A stretch of 64,000 nt of DNA, taken from Argentina anserina. Taxonomy: Eukaryota; Streptophyta; Magnoliopsida; Rosales; Rosaceae. This document shows positions 32,967 through 45,595 of the stretch, piece by piece; position 1 is the stretch's first letter, and the number at the start of each line of letters is the position of its first letter. The translations under genes and the position numbers were made by a program. The notes beneath the pieces are model-generated. The model was not told the origin of the DNA and made no database searches. It was given only the letters and a program-made list of their open reading frames with translations. The DNA lies in NCBI RefSeq assembly GCF_933775445.1, contig NC_065876.1, positions 2,356,001 through 2,420,000 of the forward strand. The letters run 5' to 3'.

Positions 32967-35895
32967 TCACTCAAGATCCGGCTGAGTTATTGGGAGATTA
33001 TTGGCATCCAATATACCCTAAAGGATAAGAAAACTGTCAATGCAAGGATGGAAAACAAAACTACTACAAAGAGCTTTGGATCTGCAAGTTTGGAGTCGAG
33101 ACCTTTATGATCATTATTGCTGCATCCTTGTGTAAAACCTCAGTATGCGACCTGCAACAAAAACTCTGCAACATGGAAAAATGATAAAATTTGCTCCATG
33201 TTTGAGCGAGAGAGATTAAGGTAAATAGAGTGTCAGGCTGACCTGATTCACCTGAACACAGTTAGGACAACCCACAAATCCTCCACAGTGGCAACATGTT
33301 AGAAGTTCCAGAGCAGCGGCCAAAAGCTCCAGAAATATTGGTTGAATCTGTAACACACCCGAAAATGCTCAACTCAATGAAGAGTCAAATTATTTTAGTA
33401 TCACAAAGGGTCAACAAATGAGATCATCGCAAATATAGAATAATAAAAAATCAGAGCATCCATGGCGATTTCTGAACAACAAGCATAACTGGGGGTTTCA
33501 TCTTAAATAGCATCCTGGGCAGGATTTAGTATCATCTCAGTTACCTGTACACAACCACCAGTCCCTCCAGGATGCTTATAAATTATAATACAATAGAATC
33601 CTCTCCTGAAAATATCTGCTATCATGAGGGTCCACACACTGGTGCTAAGTCGGATAAGTTACAAATAATCCGTCTGCATTTCAAACCGACATTGGAGGAT
33701 CATTACCTTTACTTGTAAGAGAGTAAGCATAAAACAAACAATTTATACGCCAGCTTTGAAAATGTAACCGCATATATTTACAGAGAAAATATAGAGCTGA
33801 TGGAGTCATCATTATATGAAAATCACAAGTATCAGTTACCCACAAAGGCACAACATGTAGAACAGCATGCGATGCAGCATGCAGCCCTGCACGGTATTCA
33901 AGTTTTTCGCTCTTCACTGCTTCAATTATTGATGATGGAACCGGAATCCAAACTGCCTGTTTTTATATAAATAAAAAGTAGATTACATGCACAGAACAGC
34001 CAGATAACAAGTCAAGGTTAAAAGTATACAATCATAGACCTAGTCACATTGTTATCTGTATTCGAGTCTACCTGTGATGCATACGGGTATTTAGGAAGTT
34101 GAAGGTCAAATTGATCTATTATAGTGTTGCATCCCTTCCGTACTTGATAGAATCCAAACCATGTAGTTGTTACTTTGCAAGGATTTGCTCGGGCAGTAGT
34201 TCTGGAGAACTGGTTGGAAAGTTTAGCTGGAGCTGGATAAGTCTACAGCAGGTAAGCATTCTTTATAAAACAAGACGCAGGAAAATAATCATCCGTCCCT
34301 CAATTCGAATCCAAACTATGAGCAGGACCATCATGCATATAAAGATACCAGATTACAGAAGGGCACAGAATGAACAAGAGAGCAAATGTTTAGAGCCTGG
34401 CATACCACATTACAACTGACTACATGAATATCTGCGCAATTGCGGGTTGTCGTGTAATAATCTAAATTAGCTTCTTCGCACCGAGCAACCTTTTTGGATA
34501 AATCTAAGCTCGTGACCAGGTATGTATTTCCTTGGTTCAAATAAACAGCACCTTCATATACCTGAATCAATATATGATAAGAACCAAATGATAAAAAAGA
34601 CAAATGGGACAAAAAAACTCAATTACAAATAGACAGATATGCTAAAGAACAGAGGCCAAAGTACTTAACACAGCAAGGAGGCACCAGAAAAAACGCCAAA
34701 GAACAGGGCATCAGTCGCAGTTGCTTTGCCTGAATTTTTTTAACAATTACCCGAAAGAAAGCCTTGCTTTCCTCAATCTCTTCAAATTCTTCTTTCTCTT
34801 GATGGTCCATGACTTTGTATTTCTCTCTTTCAATTGATCGAATACTAACCGAATGTGATGGAATTTTCTAGAGAAAGTGCAAAGTAAATGTAAAATTTGT
34901 GATCAAACTTGTGGTTGTTGAAAACTTTACCCTCCTTGTTGAGAGCTCAGGACAGCATGGTACAAGATAATTTTGAAATGGAAAGAACAGTGAGATTAAA
35001 TCAGTAATGCGCAGATCATACCTCACGCCCAATATAGTTCCAGATTATAGCAGAAGAATCACATGATGGATCACAACTCAGATACCTCTACTTTTAAGAG
35101 ACAATATGGCGCTGGTTTAAACAGAGAACCGAAAAACTTCTCATCATAAAACAAGCTCAATGGGTGTTCCAGAGCAGCACATGCCAAATGCTGTTCAAGA
35201 ACCTACGAAAAAAGAAGGTATCATAAAGCAAGTCATCCTTGCCTCCTCTTTAGACACATCATAAATGACTGAAGATGTAATAGTAAAAAAAAATTAACCT
35301 ATTGGTTCTTAGCGTCAACATGACAGCACTCAATTGGGCTTCCAAAAAGTTTATTTGGATGTGTCATGAAGTATTGGTCAAGAGGCTCTCCGAATGCAAC
35401 ATATACAGCAAGAGAAGGTTTCTCTCTCCGTCCAGCTCTGCCAGCTTGTTGCCACAGGCTATAAGCATATACCAAAGAAGAAGAAAAATTATGAATTGAA
35501 ACAACTTAAGCCAAGTTTCAGCACTGGTTGAAATTAATTGGCACTCTACCTAGCAATGCTTCCAGGAAATCCTAAATGAAGAGTTACATCAATGTGCCCA
35601 ACATCAATACCCAATTCAAGGGCATTTGTTGCAGCGATACCACAAAGCTTTCCATTAAATAGATCACTCTCTATTCTTCTCCGATCCTGCTCCACCAGTC
35701 AAGCAATGCCAAACCAATAACCATCACACAAAACCAATAACATGTATAGACACTATATACTCACTAACCATCATAAAGTGTATAAACTGCTAAATAGAAA
35801 CAAGCAAACTCTCACATAAAGACACTCATATCCTTTCAGGCCACTCTTCCTTTAAAATATATCTTTACAATCAATCAAACTCTGTATAGAGAGAG

Positions 35896-35931
<36 letters not shown>

Positions 35932-38595
35932 CAGAATCGTGCACTTACCTCAGCAGTGTAACTGCCACGATAAGAGCATATAGTGTCTGCCAGATGGGGT
36001 GCTGTCTCCTGAAGGATTTCACGCCTACCACAATTAACAAATCTATTAACATATATGATCATCTTTCTCTTCCCTACAGACATAGATATTATTACAACAG
36101 AGAAATAACAAAATTACGAAGCTCAAGGGCATAATTTGTCATATAACAGTGAATTAAACCAAGAATTTGATGGGACTTACGTATTGCAGAAAACAAGTTC
36201 ACAAAGCTTGCGGATTTTGCAAAACACAATGCACCGTAGTCCATGCTGCACCATTTCAGCAAAGAGGAGTGAAATTTCCTCAATGGCGCTGCCAAGATTA
36301 CTTAAATCATCAATATTTAAAGATCCAAAATGGAACCTCATGCTGAAATTTTCATACATGTTAACACAGCTTCAATACTGGTTTGGAGCTTAACACCACA
36401 GTGTACCAGTATTTAAGCTTTCCATTTCCAATAAAGCAAGATTTTTGAGTACCAAGAGTCAAACATAGTTAAATACAAATTAAAATAACATGTATGGCTC
36501 TTCCTGCCAGTACATTTTTCTAACAACAGTTTCACAGAGACCAAACTTGCACAAACCACCTGAAAATACTCTAAATTAACCTATGCCAATAAAAACACAT
36601 CAGAAAGCAAAAAGTTAGAGTTCAGCATCTGTATTATAACGGGAAGAGAAAGGCATGTAGAAGAGTCATATTTACAGAAAACACTATTCAAACAATTCTT
36701 AGTATATTTTGGTAAATCCACTAACTTAAGATTACCCATCAAATGTTCAACACCCAAGGATCCCCCTTTGATTGCCCAAGCAAAATTTAGAATCAGGTAC
36801 TGTGATCTCTAGAGATGGGGAAAACCACTTATCAAAATAAAATATCAAGCGAATTATCTTTATCAACCTGCCTGCAGAATTCCAAAGGATGAATAGCTTT
36901 CTAGCAGCAGGACTTCCATCATTTTGAATCAATTCTAAAGCTGGTAAATTTGCAAGTTCCTGAAGAAATATTCATTGCTTCAAATTTCTTAATAATAGCA
37001 TTGCAAAAAGACCAAAATAATTGAAAACGTGAAGCAGATACATAAAATAGCACAAAAGTGCATGTATGCACAAAAGTCAGATTTCTTTAATATGTGCTCA
37101 TGATCAAAACAAAAGATCAATATACCCCAACAAATTTTTACCATGCAATGCTCGCGAGGATTTGCTGAAGTTGCAGTTGAAAAAACAAAAGATGGATCAC
37201 TTCCATAAACTGAAAATGGAAGCAAGCGTTTTATTTAAGTTTAACAATTAATTTAATTTTACAGTTTCAATGCAAGTATTTGACAACACTCTCATTTACA
37301 TCAACAGAAATATCTACCATGGGCACAGAGCCGACGAAGTCACCTATGTATAAGAGCAGTATGACAACCAAGTGCTCCCTTACAAACATGGGCCTCATCA
37401 ATCACTACATACCTGGTGAATAAATATGAACTCAATCTCTGTCATATGAATTAAGTTATAATTATACTATTGATGAGGACATCATGCCAACCCTTTCAAG
37501 GTTTATTAATGGAAGAGATGAAAAAAATAGAGCAGCTGATCATTACCTTTCTTTATGGCTGATTTATTGATCTCAGGATTTTAATTAGCAGCTGAGAAGA
37601 AGTCAGATCCAAAGAATTTTTAGACTTAGTGTTATTTCAAGAGTTTACTTGTGTCTTTTTATTTCTGTTCAGTTTATGAGTATTAAGTTTTTATTTATTA
37701 GGTCTTTTATGTTTCAGTTTCTGAATTTCAAGAGTCCTAAAGAGTCTTAAAAACTAGTTAGTGTCAGTTATAGAACCTAGTATAAATAATTGTAAAAGCC
37801 AATGGGCTGAGATATGCTATGTTGAATAAGAATATCAGTGTTTACTGAATTTTCCTGTGATAGGATTAAGGTGAGAAACCTGTGAGAGATTCCCAAATTA
37901 TAGTGTTTTGGGTGTGAAGCCTAGACTAGGGTGTGAAACCTGGGAGTGAATCCTAAAATCAGTGTGTGCTTTAACTTACAGTTCTTAGAGCTTGTGATCT
38001 AGGTTCCTAAGCAGCTACTGTGCTGCGTCAGCTTTGGTATCAGAGCTGGACATCATATCACTCCACACGGAGTTCGCAAACTTGGACATGGATCCATGAG
38101 TTGAAGCAGCCGACGACAGCGGTTCAGATTGATCACATTTCCGGTTCTGATTATTAGCAACCTTCATAACAAACGGCACCAGCACTAGAACCTCACCGGG
38201 GTTAAACCTAAGTGTACCTATCTGACTCTGCAACCTCAACTTCTCACCCTGACACACACCAGATTCGCATAAAACAAAAATCATTTCCGAACTAAAACCC
38301 TAGCGCAATCAAAAGTGTACTAAATTCGGTCGATTGATCATAGATTATTTACTTTGATTTTGTTATAATTTCAATTCGAACTGCAGAGAATCTGAAATTG
38401 AAAAGTGAGGAAGTGAAGTAAGAGAGGGATCGGTACCTTGAAGAAGCGGTGGAAATTGGGGGAGTTGGTGGCGGGAGCGAAGGAGTGGCTGAGGAGTAGC
38501 TTGAGGTCTGAAACGGTGTCGTTGACGGAGGCTGATACGGTGGTGGCTTCGCCGGTCAGTGTACGGACCTCGATTTGAATCCGACTGGCTGCCAT
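32967..38595 (-). pseudogene. HRQ1: HRQ1-type RecQ-like DNA helicase with N-terminal ubiquitin-like domain, decayed
   Basis: The ATG is at 38595. Exon 1 (38595-38437) begins MAASRIQIEVRTLTGE, a ubiquitin-like fold, and continues at 38248. Later exons carry helicase marks: VIDEAHVCKGALGCH (37412-37318), STATSANPREH (37209-37142), then 36959-36868, 36342-36181, 36024-35949, ATNALELGIDVG (35686-35550), QQAGRAGRRE (35458-35299), and the Cys-rich DUF1998-like end ELLTCCHCGG with GCPNC. The last exons are 33165-33103 and 33017-32967, ending QPDLE-stop. Exons for the Walker A region are missing between 38050 and 37412, where a copia LTR lies. Damage: TGA at 37342-37340, TAG at 35301-35299, a frameshift near 35079-35094 and frame changes within 33673-33545. 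The intact family unwinds DNA in crosslink repair in the nucleus. This copy cannot make an active helicase. Confidence 0.85.
37593..38049 (+). mobile_element. Copia-type LTR plus PBS remnant inside the helicase pseudogene
   Basis: A likely LTR runs from about TGAGAAGAAG (37593) to GCTGCGTCA (38030). It includes a TATA box (agtataaataa, about 37778) and is followed by the PBS TGGTATCAGAGCTGG (38035-38049). The PBS runs straight into helicase exon sequence at about 38050. No internal region or 3' LTR is present. The left border is not certain. Confidence 0.7.
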
Positions 38596-39222
38596 CGCCT
38601 AATTGCGACTGAGAAGACGAAGAAGGTCTGGAATTCTCAGTTCTCCATTTGGCGGGGATTTTCATTCTCTCTTTTTTTTTGGGGGGGGTATTTATAGTGG
38701 TTGGTAAAATGGTAACCGCCCTTATACAGCACTCTTTTAACCCAAGCAGCCCAACAGAGAAAAAGCTAGTGGGCTTATTAAGGTCCGGAAGCTTATAGAA
38801 CATGTTAAGAAATGAACAACTTACCCTTTTGAGTAATTTACAGGGAGCTTTTTAGATTTACTCCTTCAGATTTTTATGGATTTTGAATAAAATATAAATC
38901 AATAAGTGTAGAAATATTTGATCATACACAAATTATACTCTGTAGGCTGAATTTTAATTTCGTTTTTAGTGACTAAGGATTGATCGTCAAACAATGGTAA
39001 TAATTAGAGGGGATGGCTCCCCATGCCAACTAGATTTTCAGCTATAATTTACTCTCCCAACTTTATATTTTGAGAAACATATATGAGCGTCAATTTAATT
39101 ATATACATTATGGATTTAACAGTACTGTAACTCCTTGGTTTCCTTTTTCAAATTCAAAAATGCTCATTATCTTGCCTCTTCTCCTCCTCCAAGGCTCCAA
39201 TAATTAATTAGGGCCTCTCTCC

Positions 39223-39281
<59 letters not shown>

Positions 39282-39292
39282 CTCTGATCAAA
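38596..39292. other. Divergent promoter region between helicase pseudogene and BASL
   Basis: The two genes point away from each other, so both promoters lie here. A (CT)n tract of about 25 units at about 39229-39278 is directly before the BASL ATG, probably in its 5' UTR. No coding sequence. Confidence 0.6.
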
Positions 39293-40444
39293 ATGTGCAC
39301 ACCATGGACGATAACAAAGCTAGTGAAGAAGGACTGTGCTTCATGCTTCTTGGCTTGCAGGTTTCCTCTAGGTAATTATTAGTCTCTACGAAACCATATT
39401 CTCATTCATCATTTGCTCTTCAATTCCCTCTAATTCTGCTTCCAGATGATGAAGCAGTTGATGACCGTGGAAGGTATGCTACAACAACACCACCTCAGTT
39501 GCCAATAACAAACATGGCCTTCGATTATCAGCGTGATTCTGGAGGAAATGAGGGTATTAGGAACAAGAACATGTCCCCCTCTCGCCACAAAAGTTCATAC
39601 CCATCAGCTCGAAGGCGACTGAATCATGATCCTACACAGGTTAGAGAGATTACTAGTACAAGCACTAGTATCAGTAGTAGTGCTTCCAGGCGAGTTCGAT
39701 ACAAGAGTAGCTCTGAAGAATCAAGCTGCAGGCAGCCACCACATTTCGCAGACGATGATCAAGACTACATTGTGTTCTGCTTCAAAGAAGATGGAGCGTT
39801 CGAAGTTACGAAAAATTTCAAACCAAAAGGACAGAATTCCATGGACAGCACCTCATCATCAAAAAACTCGAGGCAGATCAATCGAAAGGTTAGGCACCAT
39901 GTCATGTTTAAAGTTTTTCTTTCTTTGAACATACTGAATTAGAAAATTATAAGCAAGTTATCATTTGCTTTTCAAAAGCATGTGATATCAATATTTACCC
40001 TACAATTGATGGCAATTTTAACATCTTTGACCAAAAAAGAAAACTCCTATGTTCCAAATATGTGATGTCTTCTTCTTCTTTTCTTCCTTTTTCATAGAAT
40101 GAAGATGAGGAAGGAAAGAACATACGCTTGCATACAAAAGCAACTCCTCCTAGTAGCATGGGAGAGGTCTCTGAAGAATCGAGTGACTCTAATCAATCGG
40201 CCCACAGCACAGCCTCTTTCGCATTCCCCTTGTACGTAGGCGCATAAACTTTCCTTGTGAAGCACTTCTCTAATAGTATAGGATGTCAATTGATAGAGAG
40301 TTAACGTAGTATTGGTTTTGTGAATGCAGGTTGGATATGGAATGGTCAGGGAGCCCTGTCCACATGCCTAAACCAGAAGGGCTGGACTTGAGAAAACACA
40401 AGGCTCGGTGCATAGGCCTTCACTTTCCGTGTTGTAGATTCTGA
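39293..40444 (+). CDS. BASL: BASL-like polarity protein (BREAKING OF ASYMMETRY IN THE STOMATAL LINEAGE), four exons
   Basis: Exons are 39293-39371, 39446-39888, 40098-40231 and 40330-40444, with matching phases, giving 256 residues. The N-terminus WTITKLVKKDCASCFLAC fits the BASL start as I recall it (WTIPKLV...DWASCFLAC). The middle is Ser/Arg-rich and likely disordered, with basic stretches that could act in nuclear targeting, followed by DYIVFCFKEDGAFEV. The C-terminus has FAFPL, the FxFP type of MAP-kinase docking motif, then EWSGSPVHMPKPE and a basic/Cys end (HFPCCRF). BASL marks one side of the cortex in dividing stomatal-lineage cells and recruits YODA/MPK signalling; phosphorylation sends it from nucleus to cortex. 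Ser-Pro sites are present (MSPSRH, GSPVHM). A related gar2-like gene follows about 5 kb downstream. Confidence 0.85.
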
Positions 40445-41452
40445 AACTTGCTAGCTGCAAATTGAACGTGAACCAATTACCTGGTCTGAGTAGAAGCAAT
40501 AGCAGAGAGCAATGGTTCCTAGTATATCTTTTCCAATCAAGATAATCTAGCTGCTCTATATAATCTCCATTTCTGAATTTAAGTTGTATTTGTGTTTTTA
40601 AGGAAGCTAAAAACCTACCAGTGCAATGGACTGGGGAAAGTATGTAAACATTCGTTCCAAATTATCTACGACAAGAATTAAGAATACACTAGTGTGTCAT
40701 CTGTTTCAAATGATCCAAATCATTAGGAAGCTAAATGATGCATAACCAAAACTGAAAACATAGAAAGTAGGCCATGAATAATATACAAACATTCCCACGC
40801 GCAAGCAAGAGAGGATAAAGATGCTCAAGGATCTGTGAATTGCACAGCAAGTTACACCTCAATGTTCTGAGTTATTACTTGTTCGTCTTGTTGATCTACT
40901 TTGAAGCGTTGAGCCATAAATTCTATGAACAAAAGGACTCGACGTCAGAAGTATACCTCTAAATTTTTCTTGTCAAACTCGTTATTTGGGATTCAGCTTA
41001 AGAATAGCATTAATTCAAGTTATGCGGTATCTGCACCAAATTTTCAGATTAACAAATCAGAAAAACACTTGCTTCGTTGTTATACTTTCACAAGGTCACT
41101 GAGACCCTCGGCAATTTGAAATAGATCATTACATCAGCTTGATAAGGACGGAGGATTATGCAAATACAGTAGCATAGGTCATACAACCTAGCTCTAGATG
41201 TGATTCACAATATAAAACTACTAGGATACAGCATTTTAACGCACAGTTCCAGCCAACCAAGTGTTGATATACCGTGCGGATCTTGGGTGAAATTAGATAC
41301 GATACCAATAGGAAATCTTACTGTACTATGTTATAAATAAATAACATATTGCTAACAAACAAGTGTGACGCCAGTACTATTTGGGGAAAAATAAAAGTGG
41401 AGCTAACATACAATCGAGTTCAATAAGAGCTTTTGAACTCTCCACCATAACT
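40445..41452. other. Convergent 3' region between BASL and MPB2C
   Basis: Contains both 3' UTRs. No gene, RNA or clear repeat was recognised. Confidence 0.55.
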
Positions 41453-43114
41453 TCAGGATTTCAAAACAAACGATTGAAGGTGTAGCCTTGCACTGGCTGC
41501 AGCTGCAATAGATTCTTCATCTTGCCTTTCCCTTGCTGCAACAACAGCAGCTTCGTAAGCTTTTCTAGCAGCTTCCATATTCTGCATCTTCATCTCATCC
41601 CAATCTTCCTGTTCATTAAAGCAGAAATCTTTCAATTGCAAGAAAAAGAGAAGCCAACAAACACTTCACCAACAACTTATTAATAATGCATATAGGACGT
41701 AAACCATGGTCTCAAACTTCTGAACACACAATACACACAGGATGTCACCCAGATACCGTACAGTACTAATACAAAAGTCTTGATAACAGGATATAGGAAT
41801 ATGAATAACCATGTAAAAGGGAAGGGGTCATGAGCTTACAATATATGGTAGATGATCCACAGTACAAGGTGAAATATCATAATCTTCAGTGTCTGCAATG
41901 GTAATAGTTTTCACCAACCCTTCAAATATAGTCATAATTGAGGAAATATCTCCTCGCAAAGAGTCTAGCTCTGTTCGGAGCTTCTCTGCGCTCTTGTTCG
42001 ATGTCATAGCTTCCCATTGCGACTTCTCCAAAGCAGCTTGCTTGTCAGCAAGCTTGATCTGTGCAAAAAGACATATGTCAATAACAGATTCACAAACAAA
42101 GTTGCCTGGATTCTTTTACGGTACATGAATGCACGCGTACCTTTGCATCAGATAGTTGTAGCTGAGAAGCCTTAATTAGAGAATCCTTTTCCACAGCTTG
42201 GCGCTTCACTTCCTCAAGTTTTGCTTGAACAGCACTCACTTCATTCTTTGACATCTCCGACGACTTCAAGAGTTCATCTTTCTCCAAAAATTTCCTGTGC
42301 AGATCCTCCAACTGAACCCTCAACGCCTCCAACTCCTCATGTTCCTTCTCCGCTGCCACAGCCCTCGATGAAAAACTCGAAACGCTGTCAGCATCAGTGT
42401 TGTCACCAGTGGTCTCCCTTTTCTTTCTTGCCGGAATGGACTGCGCCTCATTCCTGTTGGCCACCTATTCCACAGATCATTTACATATTAGTTTCCACAA
42501 CTACAGTGATGATTACTAATGAAAACTTCTACAAAACTCAAGTATTTACAACTGTCAAAAGGAAAACTCAACAATTCAAAAACTAAAGAAAAGAAGCCAT
42601 TCAGTATCAAAACATCATGCTCATTACTGCCCATACAATTTTTACTACAAATGGGAATCACTGCAGTTACAGAACACGCACATTTACTTCATCACTGAAA
42701 AAGTACCAAAATTTAACCTCAAATATTTCAAGCTCAAAATTCAAAACTTTAAGAAGTAAAAAATCAATAAAAATTCTTACTTTTTTGGACAAGGATTCTC
42801 TGGAAGGCATCTTGGTGTACGTAACCGAACCGCGGCGCGTAAATGAACTGCTGGCTTTCCGATCCTGAATCACAAGATTGAGAATTAGAAATCGACACAA
42901 AAAAAGCTTCGATTTTTTAGAAACTGCGAGTTGGATTTGGTGGGGATACGATGAGGGACTGGACGAGAGGGACGATCTCGACGAGGTCCTGGAAGAGGAC
43001 GCGGTCGAGGTTGCCGTTGGCGGCGGAGGAATGGTGAGTCGAGGACGAGTTGGGATCCCATTTCGGGTCGCCGAAATGGGTCGGGTCGTCGTGTAAATCG
43101 AGAAAGTGCTGCAT
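41453..43114 (-). CDS. MPB2C: Microtubule-binding protein MPB2C (movement protein binding protein 2C), five exons
   Basis: Minus-strand exons are 43114-42950, 42864-42781, 42464-42141, 42058-41840 and 41608-41453, phase 0 at each border, giving 315 residues. The ATG at 43114 starts MQHFLDLHDD. The block VLFQDLVEIVPLVQSLIDRKASSSFTRR spans exons 1-2 and is the conserved N-terminal signature of the family. Exon 3 is a long charged coiled coil (about residues 95-215) with a regular heptad-like EELEALRVQLEDLHRKF pattern. Exon 5 adds an Ala/Glu-rich helix. In plants MPB2C binds microtubules, helps align them, and holds back viral movement protein and KNOTTED1-type homeodomain proteins from moving between cells. 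From memory it adjoins the HRQ1-like and asparaginase genes in Arabidopsis. Confidence 0.92.
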
Positions 43115-45595
43115 TGTCGTATATGGATTGAAATTCAAACTCAAAATCGAGAGAAGAGAAATGGGAGAAGAGGGAGTAGGAGAGGACTGTATGTGGACGT
43201 TTTTTTCAAAACCGCTTCATTTCCGGATTATATTTTTTCAAACAAAATATTTGTATTTTGTATTCCATAATTTCCATTGTTTTTTTCAAAAACTTACCCA
43301 GTATTATTAAATTTTAGATTATTTCTCACTTGTAAGTTGTAGGTAATAATATTTCAAAATAACTATTTTACTTTATTACGGCCAAAATTCAATATCATAA
43401 TATTATTTTATAATATCATTTTGTCCAACGACATAATCTTCTTTTTTTAAATAAGAGGTTTTGAGTTTGACTCACATCAGACTTGTTGTAGTATTTGAGA
43501 TTAAAAAAATAAGTTGAAACCTCTCCTAGTTTGTACTCTCTTAATCCATGAAGAGAGAAGTGAATGAGAGTATCCAATTTCAAGTTATTTTTTCTTTATA
43601 GGTGATATGGAGTAACTAAAATTAATTAAAAGGAGATTGGTAAGATCTAGCATGACAGATGAACTGTCCCAAACAAAAATGAAAAGGAGATGACAAAGGA
43701 GGAGACATCATCTAGAACATTTGTGTTGGCATTTGGTGAGGTGACAGTTCAGTTACTAAAGCTTCACTAGTACCTGTTTCATGGGTCTTCAATGCTTTGA
43801 ACTGTCCTTTTATTGTTATCAACCTTCATAGGTCAGTTTGCTCTCTCTAAATGCTTCATATACACTACATGACGCACATTTTTTGTTTTCTGAATCTCTT
43901 CATCTCCATCACCATCTCCATCTTCATCTTCATCTTCATTAAGTTGGCATGTCTGGGTTTTGCAATGAGTCTGTCAAGCAAGTGATATCAAAAACTTGGT
44001 TTAGGCTCTTCTGGAGATAGAAAGGTAACTCATATATCTCAATAGAAAATTAATTTTGGGCAGATGAAGAAAATTGACAATTGAGTTGGAATTAATTGTA
44101 TTTGGTTCATCGAAGAACAATGGTTTTTGATCTGATGTGCTTGCTTACCTAAACATAATTATACCACCTAAAAGGCTAAAACTATAATTATAACCCCAAC
44201 TGTCTTTGAAACACACATGTTATCTAATTCTACCATTTCCCATATCACGCTTATGTGGGTATCTTTTATTGGGTTTGTCACACAATCAAGTCCCTACATG
44301 TTCAATACTTATTGCATTTCTGCTTTTGTTGTGAAGTATGAACTGTATCAGTTCAGATGTTAGACCAAACGTCCTAGTTCATATGTTTTTGGGTGTCTTT
44401 CATCTCATATTGCAGCCAGAAACTCAGAATCATAATATCATTCCCTAAATTCTTATGGTTACATGCCTTTATATGAGTGTATGACTATATGACACTCCTA
44501 TTGCAAAATCACTGTTTAGTAAAATCTGCAATTTTTCTGGTGAGTTTGTTTGCTTCTCCATGTTTTTCCTTCTTTCGAAATTATATTATGTGGACTCTTA
44601 GATGTTATAAATGATTAATTGAAGGAAAGAGCTTCATAACGCTCAAAGTTTGTATCTTTAATTGATCCAAAGCACTATGCTTTTGTCAATGCAGGTCACT
44701 TGAGGCTGGAGTTCATCAGTATATATTGGCAAGGACACTCTAAATTCTAAAATGAATGTCCTATCTCATTTTTTAAATGAAGGAAATCTACTTTCTCAAT
44801 AAGGATAAGCAGCTTCAGGTACTTGATGCTTCACCTATTTCTGAAATCTTTGTCTTTGATCTGCAATGCAGAGTAATAAAAACTGAGGATTAACTTTTTC
44901 AATTACTAGAAAGACTGACTTATGATTTTAGGGTATCAGGGTTTTGAACAGAATTAAATGAAAAACGCTTTAGGGGGTTTTTATTTGTTTCCTACTGTAT
45001 ATGGCAAAACACAAGGTTCAGATCACCTATTTTTCTTGACTGGAAATTTATTTGATTTTCGAAATTGTGATTGGGCTCCATTTGACTTTGGTCTTGGTTC
45101 ATAACCAATTGGTTTGGAGATTACCATTTTTTACTCTTGTTTCCAAGATGAGTATTAGTTCACTTATATAGTTCTTGTTGCCGGATAGAGAAGTAATGGT
45201 GGTATTTGATTTCATGGCTAGATAGCCTGAATTAAAGGATCTAACTTCAATAAAAACATTCAAAGGGTGCAATGATTTTGCAAATTTAAAAAGAACAAAG
45301 AGAAGGAAACATTGGATAACAAAAGGTAGAACACAATCTGAGATTCAAAAAGAACAATCCCAAATGATGGTTGTGGAAGATTATGATACCTCTGGAATCT
45401 GGTGAGGATTATGCTCTTCATTTACAGTTCTTTTTATCTTCATTAGTGTTTCATTTTGTGGTGTAGGTGTATAACAATGGATCAATTCATCATCTTGTGA
45501 AGTACAGATTATCCTATGTTAAATCATTTCTCAATGTGTAGATACACAAGTTTTTATTTTTTCTTCGGGTTGATTACTTGTGAAGTAGGGAATCC
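43115..45595. other. Spacer with the MPB2C promoter and the 5' leader of the gar2-related gene
   Basis: The first 100 bases are the MPB2C leader. Around 43850-44025 a CT- and CATCTT-rich leader-like stretch ends at AAAG|GTAACTC, a plausible 5' UTR exon of the gar2-related gene, with introns up to 45595. No other coding exon was found. Confidence 0.45.
43949..44020 (+). other. Possible upstream ORF in the gar2-related gene leader
   Basis: ATG TCT GGG ... TAG encodes 23 residues ending KTWFRLFWR and closes five bases before a splice donor-like AG|GTAACT. It would be an upstream ORF only if this leader exon is real. Confidence 0.3.

Noticed and set aside
33103..33165. Helicase penultimate exon first read as broken (stop after the acceptor at about 33145)
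   Set aside because: An earlier acceptor (TGTTGCAG before 33165) restores the frame as SFCCRSHTEVLHKD, so this exon is intact and was not counted as a lesion.
38015..38050. C-terminal tail of about ten residues extending helicase exon 2
   Set aside because: It is the reverse complement of the copia PBS (TGGTATCAGAGC...), so it is element sequence, not helicase coding.
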